From Hordeum vulgare subsp. vulgare (taxonomy: Eukaryota > Streptophyta > Magnoliopsida > Poales > Poaceae), in NCBI RefSeq assembly GCF_904849725.1, contig NC_058518.1:11428147-11492146 (forward strand): a DNA stretch of 64,000 nucleotides. Direction: 5' to 3'. Shown here one piece after another: positions 22,001 to 34,498 of this stretch (its first letter is position 1; each line of letters opens with the position of its first letter). Below the pieces are notes generated by a model. That model searched no databases. It was not told where the DNA came from and worked only from the letters and a program-made list of their open reading frames with translations. The translations under genes were made by a program, and so were the position numbers.

Positions 22001-22994
22001 GGACGGGCTAGGGAGAGGCACTGCACATGTAGGGTGAAGATGGTTGTCGTGGATGGTGCGGTTGAAGAGCTTGAAGAAGTTGGAAGAGCAGGATACGGCC
22101 AGTGCATGACGGTGGGGTGAGGCCGACGACGCATGGTGACGGTGAATGGGGGAGGCCTGCTAGCAGCCATGGGATGTAGGAAGTGGTGGTGCTCCATGGA
22201 ACGAGATGGCGGCAATGCTTCGTCTTAGGAGAGGTGAGAGGATGGTGAGTGATTAGTCATGCAATATTAGGGATGCAAATTTGAAGCCTTGAGAATATCC
22301 TCTGACTCTACATATTTTAACCAAATAAATTATATTTCAAATATGATGTGAATTCTGAAAATCTAGTTTATTTAGTTGAACTTTAGAGGGTCGGAGAGTG
22401 CTGGAAAGGACCAAATTTGCATGCATATGGATAGTGACAGGTTCAGTTGGATTCTTGCATTTTTATGTGCCGTGAGGGACAATTCGCCTATGTTACTATT
22501 TTAATACCGGTTCGGGGACCCGACATTAGGCCCGATAGGGTGCTACTTTAACAAAAATATATTTTATTACTAGTAATAAGTAACAAATATAGTTCTATAC
22601 CCTATATATTCTCATTTCATTTTTATTTTTCCTACCTACTTTTGTTTGAGTGGCATCTGAATTTGTACTTGCGCATCAAATCTGTAGAGCATGCACGATA
22701 ATATGATGTGTCTTAGAGAAAATTCCACGTCACAACCCTCAACTTACCACTTGGATTATCTCGTTATTTGAAGAGTCAAGTATAATCATATTTGGCAAGA
22801 AAAATACAAAGTTACTTTAGAGAAAATAGTGTCTAGAACAATCTCCTCATTTATATAGTGCTATGTCAAACGCACACACACAAGCTTATAAACTTAATCC
22901 CACTCAAGCTATGCCTATGTGGATATGACTACATAAAGTAGAGCATCACAAACTAAATTCCAAAAAGAGGATAAATCTAGATTAATCTGTGTAG

Positions 22995-23016
22995 TGTAAA
23001 GTGAAAAAATGACTCA
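22995..23016 (+). promoter_or_regulatory. Endosperm box: prolamin box plus GCN4-like motif
   Basis: TGTAAAG at 22995-23001 is the prolamin box bound by PBF-type DOF factors. TGACTCA at 23010-23016 is the GCN4-like motif bound by BLZ/Opaque2-type bZIPs. The 8-base spacing and the position ~300 bases before the hordein ATG are those of the canonical -300 element. The promoter therefore looks intact although the gene it serves is dead. Confidence 0.85.
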
Positions 23017-23207
23017 TCATTCATTATCGAGCATCCCTTACAACCAGATGATATGTGCAACAAAAAGCAACTATGATGAGCAATCCAAAATCACACAAGA
23101 AAAGTAATACTACCAAACACAACATACCAAACGATTAGTTGGTTAATATTAGGAGTACTTTTTCAAAAAGCAAGGGCAAGGAGGAAATTATACCATACCA
23201 TGACAGC

Positions 23208-23215
23208 TATAAATA
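23208..23215 (+). promoter_or_regulatory. TATA box of the second C-hordein
   Basis: TATAAATA lies 105 bases before the ATG at 23313. An RY-like CATGCA follows at 23218-23223. Confidence 0.75.
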
Positions 23216-24166
23216 AACATGCACCATCATGGTTGCCCTCCATCATCCAAACTTCACACACCAAGATCAGAAACATCAATTCCAAGATAGCAATAGCAAC
23301 CACAAATCCAACATGAAGACCTTCCTCACCTTTGTCCTCCTTGCCATGGTGATGATCATCGTCACTTCCACTAGGCAACTAAACCCTAGCGGCCTAGAGT
23401 TGCAATCACCACAACAACCATTTCTGAAACAACAATCACATCTGCCGCAGCCATATCCACAAAACCCATATCTACCGCAACGACCATTTCCAGTGCAGCA
23501 ACCATTTCCCACACCCCAACAATATTTCCCCTATCTACCAGAGCAATTGTTTCCCCAATATCAAATACCAACCTCCCTACAACCATAACAACCATTCCCC
23601 CAACAACCACAACAACCTCTTCCTAGGTCCCAACAACCATTCCCCTGGCAACCACAACAACCATTTCCCCAGCCCCAAGAACCAATTCCGTAGCAACCAC
23701 AACAACCATTCCCCGAGAAACCACATTAAATAATTCCCGAGCAACCACAACAACCATTCCCCCAGCAACCACAACAACCTTTTCCTCGGCCCCAACAACC
23801 ATTCCCCTCGCAACCACAACAACCATTTCCCCAGCCCCAACAACCAATTCCCTACCAACCACAACAACCATTCACCCAGCAACCACAACAAATAATACCC
23901 CAGCAAACACAACAACCATTCTCCCAGCAACCACAACAACCTTTTCCTCAGCCCCAACAACCATTCCCCTGGCAACCACAACAACCATTTCCCCAGCCTC
24001 AACAACCATGTCCCCAGCAACCACAACAACCATTCCCCTGGCACCCACAACAACCATTTCCGCAGCCCCAACAACCAATTGCACAGCAACCACAACAACC
24101 ATTCTCGCGGCAACCACAACAAATAATTCCCCCAGCAACCACAACAACCATTCCCTATGCAGCCGC

Positions 24167-25976
24167 TGTTGGAAATATGCCCTAGAGGCAATAATAAATT
24201 AGTTATTATTATATTTCTTTGTTCATGATAATCGTTTATTATCCATGCTATAATTGTATTGATTGGAAACACAATACTTGTGTGGATACATAGACAAAAC
24301 ACTGTCCCTAGTAAGCCTCTAGTTGACTAGCTCGTTGATCAAAGATGGTCAAGGTTTCCTGGCCATAGGCAAGTGTTGTCACTTGATAACGGGATCACAT
24401 CATTAGGAGAATCATGTGATGGACTAGACCCAAACTAATAGACGTAGCATGTTGATCGTGTCATTTTGTTGCTACTGTTTTCTGCGTGCCAAGTATTTAT
24501 TCCTATGACCATGAGATCATATAACTCACTAACACCGGAGGAATGCTTTGTGTGTATCAAACGTCGCAACGTAACTGGGTGACTATAAAGATGCTCTACA
24601 GGTATCTCCGAAGGTGTTAGTTGAGTTAGTATGGATCAAGACTGGGATTTGTCACTCCGTGTGACGGAGAGGTATCTCGGGGCCCACTCGGTAATACAAC
24701 ATCACACACAAGCCTTGCAAGCAATGTAACTTAGTGTAAGTTACGGGATCTTGTATTACGGAACGAGTAAAGAGACTTGCCGGTAAACGAGATTGAAATA
24801 GGTATGCGGATACTAACGATCGAATCTCGGGCAAGTAACATACCGAAGGACAAAGGGAATGACATACGGGATTATATGAATCCTTGGCACTGAGGTTCAA
24901 ACGATAAGATCTTCGTAGAATATGTAGGATCCAATATGGGCATCCAGGTCCCGCTATTGGATATTGACCGAGGAGTCTCTCGGGTCATGTCTACATAGTT
25001 CTCGAACCCGCAGGGTCTGCACACTTAAGGTTCGACGTTGTTTTATGCGTATTTGAGTTATATGGTTGGTTACCGAATGTTGTTCGGAGTCCCGGATGAG
25101 ATCACGGACGTCACGAGGGTTTCCGGAATGGTCCGGAAACGAAGATTGATATATAGGATGACCTCATTTGGTTACCGGAAGGTTTTCGTGCATTACCGGA
25201 AAAGTTTCGGGCTCATCGGTAGTGTACCGGGAGTGCCGGGAGGGGTGCCGGGGACCATCGGGAGGGGTGTCACGCCCCAAGGGGTCTCATGGGCTATGGG
25301 AAGAGATAAACCAGCCCCTAGTGGGCTGGAATAAGTTCCCACTAAGGCCCATAAGGTTTGAGAAGGAAAAAACACAAGGTGGAAAGAGTTTCCAAGTGGG
25401 AAGGTGGAATCCTACTCCAAGTAGGATTGGAGTAGGACTCCTCCACCTCCAATTTCGGCCAAACCTTTAGGTTTTGAGGCTGCCTCCTCCCCTCCCTCCC
25501 ACCTATATATACGGAGGTTTTAGGGCTGATTTGAGACGACTTTCTCACGGCTGCCCGACCACATACCTCCATAGTTTTTCCTCTAGATCGCGTTTCTGCG
25601 GAGCTCGGGCGGAGCCCTGCTGAGACAAGATCATCACCAAACTCCGGAGCGCCGTCACGCTGCCGGAGAACTCTTCTACCTCTCCGTCTCTCTTGCTGGA
25701 TCAAGAAGGCCGAGATCATCGTCGAGTTGTACGTGTGCTGAACGCGGAGGTGCCGTCCGTTCGGTACTAGATCGTGGGACTGATCGCGGGATTGTTCGCG
25801 GGGCGGATCGAGGGACGTGAGGACGTTCCACTACATCAACCGCGTTCACTAACGCTTCTGCTGTACGATCTACAAGGGTACGTAGATCACTCATCCCCTC
25901 TCGTAGATGGACATCACCATGATAGGTCTTCGTGCGCGTAGGAAAATTTTTGTTTCCCTTGCGACGTTCCCCAACA
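24167..25976 (+). repeat. 5' LTR of the Copia element
   Basis: TGTTGGAAATATG to GTTCCCCAACA. A plausible promoter TATA (tatatatacgg) lies near 25504-25514, ~470 bases before the LTR end. The short ORFs inside are the same in the 3' LTR and are not genes. Confidence 0.95.
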
Positions 25977-25977
25977 G

Positions 25978-25990
25978 TGGCATCATGAGC
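25978..25990 (+). other. Primer binding site of the Copia element
   Basis: TGGCATCATGAGC starts two bases after the 5' LTR. It resembles the initiator-Met tRNA complement TGGTATCAGAGC usual in Copia elements, but with changes. The same variant stands next to the second element's 5' LTR (58529-58541, minus strand), so it is a subfamily trait. Confidence 0.6.
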
Positions 25991-28900
25991 TAGGTTCATG
26001 CGTAGATGTCTTCTCGAGTAGAACACAAAAGGTTTTGTGGGCGGTGATGTGCGTTTTGCTGCCCTCCTTAGTCTTTTCTTGATTCCGCGGTATTGTTGGA
26101 TTGAAGCGGCTTGGACCGACATTACTCGTACGCTTACGAGAGACTGGTTTCATCGTTACGAGTAACCCCCTTTGCTCAAAGATGACTGGCAAGTGACGGT
26201 TTCTCCAACTTTAGTTGAATCGGATTTGACCGAGGAGGTCCTTGGATGAGGTTAAATAGCAACTCATATATCTCCGTTGTGGTGTTTGCGTAAGTAAGAT
26301 GCGATCCTACTAGATACCCTTGGTCACCACGTAAAACATGCAACAACAAAATTAGAGGACGTCTAACTTGTTTTTGCAGGGTATGATTGTGATGTGATAT
26401 GGCCAATGATGTGATGTGATATATTGGATGTATGAGATGATCATGTTGTAATAGAAATATCGACTTGCACGTCGATGGTACGGCAACCGGCAGGAGCCAT
26501 AGGGTTGTCTTTATACTAACATATGTGCTTGCAGATGCGTTTACTATTTTGCTAGGATGTAGCTTTAGTAGTAATAGCATAAGTAGCACGACAACCCCGA
26601 TGGAAACACGTTGATGGATGATCATGGTGTGGCGCCGGTGACAAGAAGATCGTGCCGGTGCTTTGGTGATGGAGATCAAGAAGCACGTGATGATGGCCAT
26701 ATCATGTCACTTATGAATTGCATGTGATGTTAATCCTTTTATGCACCTTATTTTGCTTAGAACGACGGTAGCATTATGAGGTGATCTCTCACTGAAATTT
26801 CAAGACGAAATTGTGTTCTCCCCGACTGTGCACCGTTGCGACAGTTCTTCGTTTCGAGACACCACGTGATGATCGGGTGTGATAGACTCAACGTTCACAT
26901 ACAACGGGTGCAAAACAGTTGCACACGCGGAACACTCGGGTTAAGCTTGACGAGCCTAGCATGTGCAGACATGGCCTCGGAACACATGAGACCGAAAGGT
27001 CGAGCATGAATCGTATAGTTGATATGATTAGCATAGGGATGCTTACCACTGAAACTATTCTCGACTCACGTGATGATCGGACTTGAGATAGCGGATTTGG
27101 ATCATGTACCACTCAAATGACTAGAGAGATGTACTTTTTGAGTGGGAGTTCTTAAGTAATATGATTAATTGAACTAATTGTCATGAATATAGTCTAATGG
27201 TCTTTGCGAATTACGATGTAGCTTGCGCTATAGCTCTACTGTTTTTATATGTTCCTAGAGAAAATTTAGTTGAAAATTGATAGTAGCAACCTTTGCAGAC
27301 TGAGTCTGTAAAACCGAGGATTGTCCTCGTTGCTACACAGAAGGCTTATGTCCTTAATGCACCACTCGGTGTGCTGCACCTCGAGCGTCGTCTGTGGATG
27401 CTATGAACATCCGACATACACGTTACTGATGACTACACGATAGTTCAGTGCAAGATACTTGATGGCTTAGAAGCAAGGCGCCGAAAACGTTGTAAAACGT
27501 CACAGAACATAAGTGATGTTCCGAAGAGATGAAATTGTGATTTCATGCTTGTGCCCTTGTTAAGAGGTGTGAGACCTCCAAACAAGATTCTTTGTCCACA
27601 AAGTAAAGGAGAAAAGCTCAATCGTTGAGCGTGTGCTTAGATTGTCTGAGTACGACAATCGCTTGAATCAAGTGGGAGTTAATCTTCCAGGTGAGATAGT
27701 GATGGTTCTCCAAAGTCATTGCCACCAAGCTATGAGAGCTTCGTGATGAACTATAACATATCAAGGATAGATACTATGATCTTTTGAGCGATTCGCGATG
27801 TTTGACACTGCGAAAGTAGAAATCAAGAAGGAGCATCAATAGTTGATGGTTTGTAAAACCACTGAGTTTCAAGAAAGGCAAGGGCTAGAAGGGATACTTC
27901 GTGAAACGACAAAGCAGTTGCTGCACTAATGAAGAGACCCAAGATTAAACCCAAACCCGAGACTAAGTGCTTCTGTAATGAGGGGAACAGTCACTGAGGC
28001 GGAAACAATTCTAGATACTTGGTAGATAAGAAGGCTGGCAAAAGTCGAAAGAAGTGTATTTGATATACATAATGTTGATGTGTACTTTACTGGTACTCCT
28101 AGTAGCATGAGGGTATTAGATACCGGTTCGGTTGCTAAGTGATTAGTAACACGAAATGAAAGCTACGACATAAACGGAGACTAGCTAAAGGCGAGGTGAC
28201 GATACGTGTTGGAAGTGTTTCCAAGGTTGATATGATCAAACGTCGCACGCTCCCTCTACCATCGGGATTGGTGTTAAACCTAAATAATTGTTATTTGGTG
28301 CTTGCGTTAAGCATGAACATGATTGGATCGTGTTTATTGCAATACGATTATTCATTTAAGGAGAATAATGGTTACTCTATTTTCTTGAATATTCACCTTC
28401 AATGGTTTATTGAATCTTGATCGTAGTGTCACACATGTTCATGATATTGGTGCCAAAAGATACGAGTTAATGATGATAGTACCACTTACTTGTGGCACTG
28501 CCGCTTGAGTCATGTTAGTATAAATTGCATGAAGAGGCTCCATGCTGATGGATCTTTGTACTCACCTGATTTCGAATCACTAGTGACATGCAAATCATAC
28601 CACATGAGCAAGGCCTTGTTTTCATTGAGATGAAATAAGATAGTAACTTGTTGGAAGTGATACATTTTGATGTATGCAGTCCAATGGGTGCTGAGGCACG
28701 CAGTGGATATCATTATGTTCTTACTTCACTGACGATTTGAGTAGATACTAGAGTATTTACTTAATGAATCACAGGTCTGAAATATTGAAAAGTTCAATTC
28801 TGTTTCAGAGTGAAGTTCGTCGTAACAAGAGGATAAACTGTCTACGATATGATCAAAGAAATGAATATCTGAGTTACGAGTTTTGGTACGCAGTTAAGAC

Positions 28901-30945
28901 AATGTGGAAGTTATTTCGCAGTTCATGCCACCTGGAACATCATAGTGTGATGATGTGTCTGAACATCATAGCCACGCACTATTTGGTATAATACATACTA
29001 TGGTGTCTCTTATCGAATTACCACTATCGTTTATGGGTTATGCATTAGAGACAACCGCACTCACTTTAAATAGGGCACCGCGTATTTCCGTTGAAGATGA
29101 CACAGTATAGACTGAGGTTTAGAGAAATCTAAACTGTCGTTTCTTGAAAGTTTGGGGTTTCGACACTTATGTGAAAAAGTTTCATTCTGATAAGCTCGAA
29201 CCCAAAGCGGATAAATGCATCTTCATAGGATATCCAAAATAGTTGGGTACATCTCCTATCTCAGATCCGAAAGCAAAGTGTTTGTTTCTAGAAACGGATC
29301 CTTTCTCGAGGAAAGGTTTCTCTTGAAAGAATTGAGTGGGAGGGTAGTAGAACTTGATGAGGTCATTGAACCATCACTTCAACCAGTGTGTAGCAGGGCG
29401 CAGGAAGTTGTTCATGTGGCGCCTACACCAATTGAAGTGGAAGCTGATGATGATGATCATTGAGCTTCGAATCAAGTTACTACAAAACCTCGTAGGTCGA
29501 CAAGGTCGCGTACTGCTGCAGAGTAGTACGGTAACCCTGTCTTGGAGGTCATGTTGTTGAGCAACAGTGAACCTACGAGTTATGGAGAAAGCGATGGTGG
29601 GCCCGGGTTCCGACAAATGGCTGGAAGCCATGAAATCCGAGAGAGGATCCATGTATGAAACCAAAGTGTAGACTTTGGAAGAACTACTTGATGGTCATAG
29701 GACTATTGAGTAAAGATGGATCTTTAAAAGGAAGACAGACGATGATAGTGATAAGTCACTATTAAGAAAAGCTCGACTTGTCGCAAAGATGTTTCCGACA
29801 AGATCAAACAGTTGACTATGATGAGACTTTCTCACTCGTAGCGATGCTGAAAGTCTGTTAGAATTATGTTAGTAGTTGCTGCATTATTTATGAAATATTG
29901 CACGTAGGATGTCAAAACATTGTTTCCTCGACGGTTTCCTTGAGCAAACATTGTATGTGATACAACCAGAAGGTTTTGTCGATCCTAAAGATACTAGCAA
30001 GTATGCAAGCTCCAGTGATCCTTCAATGGACTGGTGCAAGCATCTCGGAGTTGGAATAAGCACTTTGATGAGATGATCAAAGATTTTGGGTGTGTACAAG
30101 GTTTATGAGAAACTTGTATTTCCAAAGAAGTGAGTGGGAGCACTATAGAATTTCTGATAGGTATATGTGGTTGACATATTGTGGATCAGAAGTAATGTAG
30201 AATTTCTGTAAAGCATACAAGGTTGTTTGAAAGAAGTTTTCAAAGGAGTACCTGGATTATGCTACTTGAAGGTTGAGCATCAAAGATCTATGGAGATAGA
30301 TCGAAAGCGCTTAATAGAAGTTTCAACAAGATACATGCCTTGACAAGTTTTTGAAAGAGTTCAAAATAGACCAGCAAAGAAGGAGTTCTTGGTTGCGTTG
30401 TGAGGTGTGAATTTGAGTAAGACTCAAAACCCGACCACGGCAGAATAAAGAGAATAGATGAAGGTCGTCTTCTATGCCTTAGCCGTAGAATCTAAAGTAT
30501 GCCATGCTGTGTACCGCACCTGAAGTGTGCCTTGACTCAAAGTATGTTGAGAGGTACAGAGAGTGATCCATGTTTGAATCACTAGCAGCGGTCAAAATTT
30601 ATCCTTAGTAACAAATGGACTAAGGAATTTTTCTCGATTATGGAGGTGGTTAAAGAGTTCGTCGTAAAGGGTAACGTCGATGCAAGCTTTGACACTAATC
30701 TGAATAACTATGAGTAGTGAAACGGATTCATATAGTAGAGTGGATATTTGGAGCATTTCCGAATAGCACGTAGTAGCAGCATCTATAAGATGACATAAAG
30801 ATTTGTAAAGAACGCACGGATCTGAAAGTTTCAGAACCGTTGACTAAAACCTCTCTCACAAGCAAGACATGATCAGACCCCATAACTATATGGGTGTTGG
30901 ATTCGTTGGAATCACATGGTGATGTGAACTAGATTATTGACTCTA
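25991..30945 (+). pseudogene. Degenerate Copia gag-pol
   Basis: Order of recognisable pieces: a gag-like block near 27660-27880 (NQVGVNLP, IVMVLQS), a block ending in ELT-like integrase context near 29150-29300 (KVWGFDTYVKKF, KADKCIFIGYP, then a stop), an acidic linker, and reverse transcriptase fragments near 29930-30110 (a W-N-x-x-FDEMIK-type piece). Every domain carries stops or shifts. A TAG at 27840-27842, after KKEHQ, has the same position in the second element. Confidence 0.8.
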
Positions 30946-30960
30946 GTGCAAGTGGGAGAC

Positions 30961-32770
30961 TGTTGGAAATATGCCCTAGAGGCAATAATAAATTAGTTAT
31001 TATTATATTTCTTTGTTCATGATAATCGTTTATTATCCATGCTATAATTGTATTGATTGGAAACACAATACTTGTGTGGATACATAGACAAAACACTGTC
31101 CCTAGTAAGCCTCTAGTTGACTAGCTCGTTGATCAAAGATGGTCAAGGTTTCCTGGCCATAGGCAAGTGTTGTCACTTGATAACGGGATCACATCATTAG
31201 GAGAATCATGTGATGGACTAGACCCAAACTAATAGACGTAGCATGTTGATCGTGTCATTTTGTTGCTACTGTTTTCTGCGTGCCAAGTATTTATTCCTAT
31301 GACCATGAGATCATATAACTCACTAACACCGGAGGAATGCTTTGTGTGTATCAAACGTCGCAACGTAACTGGGTGACTATAAAGATGCTCTACAGGTATC
31401 TCCGAAGGTGTTAGTTGAGTTAGTATGGATCAAGACTGGGATTTGTCACTCCGTGTGACGGAGAGGTATCTCGGGGCCCACTCGGTAATACAACATCACA
31501 CACAAGCCTTGCAAGCAATGTAACTTAGTGTAAGTTACGGGATCTTGTATTACGGAACGAGTAAAGAGACTTGCCGGTAAACGAGATTGAAATAGGTATG
31601 CGGATACTAACGATCGAATCTCGGGCAAGTAACATACCGAAGGACAAAGGGAATGACATACGGGATTATATGAATCCTTGGCACTGAGGTTCAAACGATA
31701 AGATCTTCGTAGAATATGTAGGATCCAATATGGGCATCCAGGTCCCGCTATTGGATATTGACCGAGGAGTCTCTCGGGTCATGTCTACATAGTTCTCGAA
31801 CCCGCAGGGTCTGCACACTTAAGGTTCGACGTTGTTTTATGCGTATTTGAGTTATATGGTTGGTTACCGAATGTTGTTCGGAGTCCCGGATGAGATCACG
31901 GACGTCACGAGGGTTTCCGGAATGGTCCGGAAACGAAGATTGATATATAGGATGACCTCATTTGGTTACCGGAAGGTTTTCGTGCATTACCGGAAAAGTT
32001 TCGGGCTCATCGGTAGTGTACCGGGAGTGCCGGGAGGGGTGCCGGGGACCATCGGGAGGGGTGTCACGCCCCAAGGGGTCTCATGGGCTATGGGAAGAGA
32101 TAAACCAGCCCCTAGTGGGCTGGAATAAGTTCCCACTAAGGCCCATAAGGTTTGAGAAGGAAAAAACACAAGGTGGAAAGAGTTTCCAAGTGGGAAGGTG
32201 GAATCCTACTCCAAGTAGGATTGGAGTAGGACTCCTCCACCTCCAATTTCGGCCAAACCTTTAGGTTTTGAGGCTGCCTCCTCCCCTCCCTCCCACCTAT
32301 ATATACGGAGGTTTTAGGGCTGATTTGAGACGACTTTCTCACGGCTGCCCGACCACATACCTCCATAGTTTTTCCTCTAGATCGCGTTTCTGCGGAGCTC
32401 GGGCGGAGCCCTGCTGAGACAAGATCATCACCAAACTCCGGAGCGCCGTCACGCTGCCGGAGAACTCTTCTACCTCTCCGTCTCTCTTGCTGGATCAAGA
32501 AGGCCGAGATCATCGTCGAGTTGTACGTGTGCTGAACGCGGAGGTGCCGTCCGTTCGGTACTAGATCGTGGGACTGATCGCGGGATTGTTCGCGGGGCGG
32601 ATCGAGGGACGTGAGGACGTTCCACTACATCAACCGCGTTCACTAACGCTTCTGCTGTACGATCTACAAGGGTACGTAGATCACTCATCCCCTCTCGTAG
32701 ATGGACATCACCATGATAGGTCTTCGTGCGCGTAGGAAATTTTTTGTTTCCCTTGCGACGTTCCCCAACA
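30961..32770 (+). repeat. 3' LTR of the Copia element
   Basis: Preceded by the purine-rich priming tract AAGTGGGAGAC (30950-30960). Sequence equals the 5' LTR apart from one base seen at 32740. Confidence 0.95.
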
Positions 32771-33247
32771 GCCGCAACAACCATTCCCCCAACAAACACA
32801 CCAACCATTTCCCCAACAACCACAACAAATAATTTTCCACCAACCCCAACAATCATTCCCTCTGCAACCTCGACAACCATTTCCCCAACCCCATCCATTC
32901 CCCAGCAGCGACCCCAACAAGCATTCCCCCTACAAATGCAACAACCATTTCCCCAGGAATCGGAACAAATAATTCCCCAACAACCATTCCCTCTACAACC
33001 ACAACAATCATTCCCCCAACAACCACAACAACCATTTCCCCAGCCCCAACAACAATTCCGCCAACAAGCAGAACTAATAATTCCCTAGCAACCTCAACAA
33101 CCATTCCCTCTGCAGCCACACCAAATATACACAACAAACCATCTCGAGTATGGTATAGCCATCAGGGGCCAATGAAGTGAAAATTTGTAATACTAAATGG
33201 GTGGATCATCATCCTTTCGTCAACGAGTGTTTAATGTAATGATGATA

Positions 33248-33308
33248 AATAAAGTGATGTGCACCATCATGTGTAACCCCGACCTATACTAGTTCAAATG
33301 AGAATAAA
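33248..33308 (+). promoter_or_regulatory. Polyadenylation signals of the hordein pseudogene
   Basis: AATAAA at 33248-33253 and 33303-33308, matching those of the first hordein at 588 and 643. Confidence 0.55.
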
Positions 33309-34074
33309 AGACAAAGAAAGTTCTTGTCACAAGGACAGTGCTGGTAATTGTTAAATTCATGCCATATTTAGATTTTCATCCCTACTACAATTTGAGTGAT
33401 ATGCATTATCTACCTATTTATGAAGTGAAGTCCTATGAGCCTAACATAATTAATGGTTGAAAGCTTGGTTTGAATTGAATTATTAGCAAATAAGGAGTAA
33501 GGAATAATTGCAAATTATCTCTTCGGTGTCTAGGCATATGAATTGTGTGACCTTATCGTTTGCAATGATTCTAGATTGTACATATACATTTTTCTAATTG
33601 TTGAGCGACATATGAAGCAACATATGCTTAAACATATAGTGACCGACCACTGGTCTCGGTGTAAATCTCAGTAGCAGCTTTATATTGAAGGGAGTGAGAT
33701 GATGATGACTTCGTGTTGAACTTTGTAGTTATTTAAATGGTTTATTTAATGGACCGGTTGATCATATTAGAAAATATGGGCTTGCGCCGTATCAAGTTCT
33801 TGGAAATGGACAAGATGAAGGGATGATTGAATTTATTCCTTCTATTTCTCCTGCACATGTAACTTGAGATTGAAGATGGTAGCATTACAAGTTACTTACA
33901 GAAGTTCCATTAGACTAATATGGTCCACCTGGTATAGCTACCCAATGGTCGGAAGCTTTTATTAAAATTAGTGTTGGTCACACTAAAATTACATATATTA
34001 TGGGTGTTGGAGGTAGGATGTTTTTTAAAACTTCAATCCTCCATTATTCATTCATAAGAATCATCGCATCGTGT

Positions 34075-34498
34075 ACAACCATGGGGACAATTTCCTCAGG
34101 GGTAGGCTGTAAGAAAAGATTAGGACGGGAAAATATATCGAGTCTAGCCAATTCATGTAAAAAGATGGTCGGTTTCCATATAACAGTGTTCATAAATTAT
34201 ATGAGTTAAAGTCTAAGGGCGTAAAATATCAGCCATCAAAAATAGCACTTTTAATGAACGACAAGCTCCCATCTATCATGGTAGTGATCACTTCTATATT
34301 ATCCTCGTTGATCTCAAGTTTATTGCATCCGCTCATATGTGCCAGATTTAGACCAAACCTCAAGGATAGGGCCTCTATTGTAAAAGCATTGTAGCTGGAA
34401 TCAACCTTCTCATTTGTATCTGCAATGAATTTCACATTGTTACCCTTTATCACCGCTCCAACAACATCCTGATATGAGTCAAGGATCAAACGATGCAT
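34075..34498 (-). pseudogene. RNase H-like (RVT_3-type) domain fossil, second copy
   Basis: An 89-codon open stretch (34498 to 34229) reads MHRLILDSYQ, GAVIKGNN, KFIADTNEK, AFTIEALSLRFGLNLAHM, EINEDNIEVITTM. This is the core of an RNase H-like domain with its acidic residues. The downstream part to 34075 is out of frame. It is in better condition than the copy at 1395-1823. No start context or upstream domain is visible, so it is called a remnant. Confidence 0.55.

Larger units (their letters stand above)
15881..22711. repeat. Tandem spacer duplication, copy B (split by solo LTR)
   Basis: It is collinear with copy A. The A/B junction at 15881-15883 is TGT, the bases shared by the two parental breakpoints (22709-22711 and 1995-1997). 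Copy B continues past 22711 into the hordein promoter, whereas copy A jumps back to hordein 3' flank. Confidence 0.85.
24167..32770 (+). mobile_element. BARE1/WIS/Angela-type Copia element, complete, TSD GCCGC
   Basis: Total 8604 bp: 5' LTR 24167-25976, internal 25977-30960, 3' LTR 30961-32770, flanked by GCCGC at 24162-24166 and 32771-32775. Both LTRs are 1810 bp with no length difference. By eye I find one mismatch (A at 25946, T at 32740), so the insertion is very recent. The internal region of 4984 bp holds gag-pol remnants but no ORF over ~175 codons in any frame. The element must have used proteins supplied in trans. Confidence 0.95.
23313..33158 (+). pseudogene. C-hordein pseudogene split by a Copia element
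   Basis: The start at 23313 is chosen because it opens the prolamin signal peptide MKTFLTFVLLAMVM, followed by mature RQLNPSG and the C-hordein N-terminal block (PYPQNPYLPQ, PQQYFPYLPEQ). An ATG at 23229 is in frame but is only 13 bases past the TATA box, so unlikely. Nonsense codons are at 23586-23588, 23691-23693, 23727-23729 and, beyond the insertion, 33086-33088. All stand where repeat units have Gln. A 5-C run at 24129-24133 shifts the frame, and a 2-base loss near 33122 shifts the C-terminus. The Copia element entered at 24166/32771 (GCCGC duplicated). Without it, gene length and repeat layout fit an ordinary C-hordein. Confidence 0.93.

Noticed and set aside
23577..24302. 241-codon minus-strand ORF rich in Leu/Trp/Gly
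   Set aside because: Mirror of the hordein repeats, where complements of CAA/CCA codons give Leu, Trp and Gly. Runs into the LTR. Not a gene.
24652..25719. Set of identical ORFs (82, 98, 100, 125 codons) recurring at 31446-32513 and 52195-53106
   Set aside because: They are LTR sequence of one Copia family. Recurrence reflects repeat copies, not conserved genes.
20180..32770. Possibility that 20180-25976 is one element with two LTRs
   Set aside because: The solo LTR has its own TSD (GGACG) that differs from GCCGC of the element at 24167, and hordein sequence lies between.
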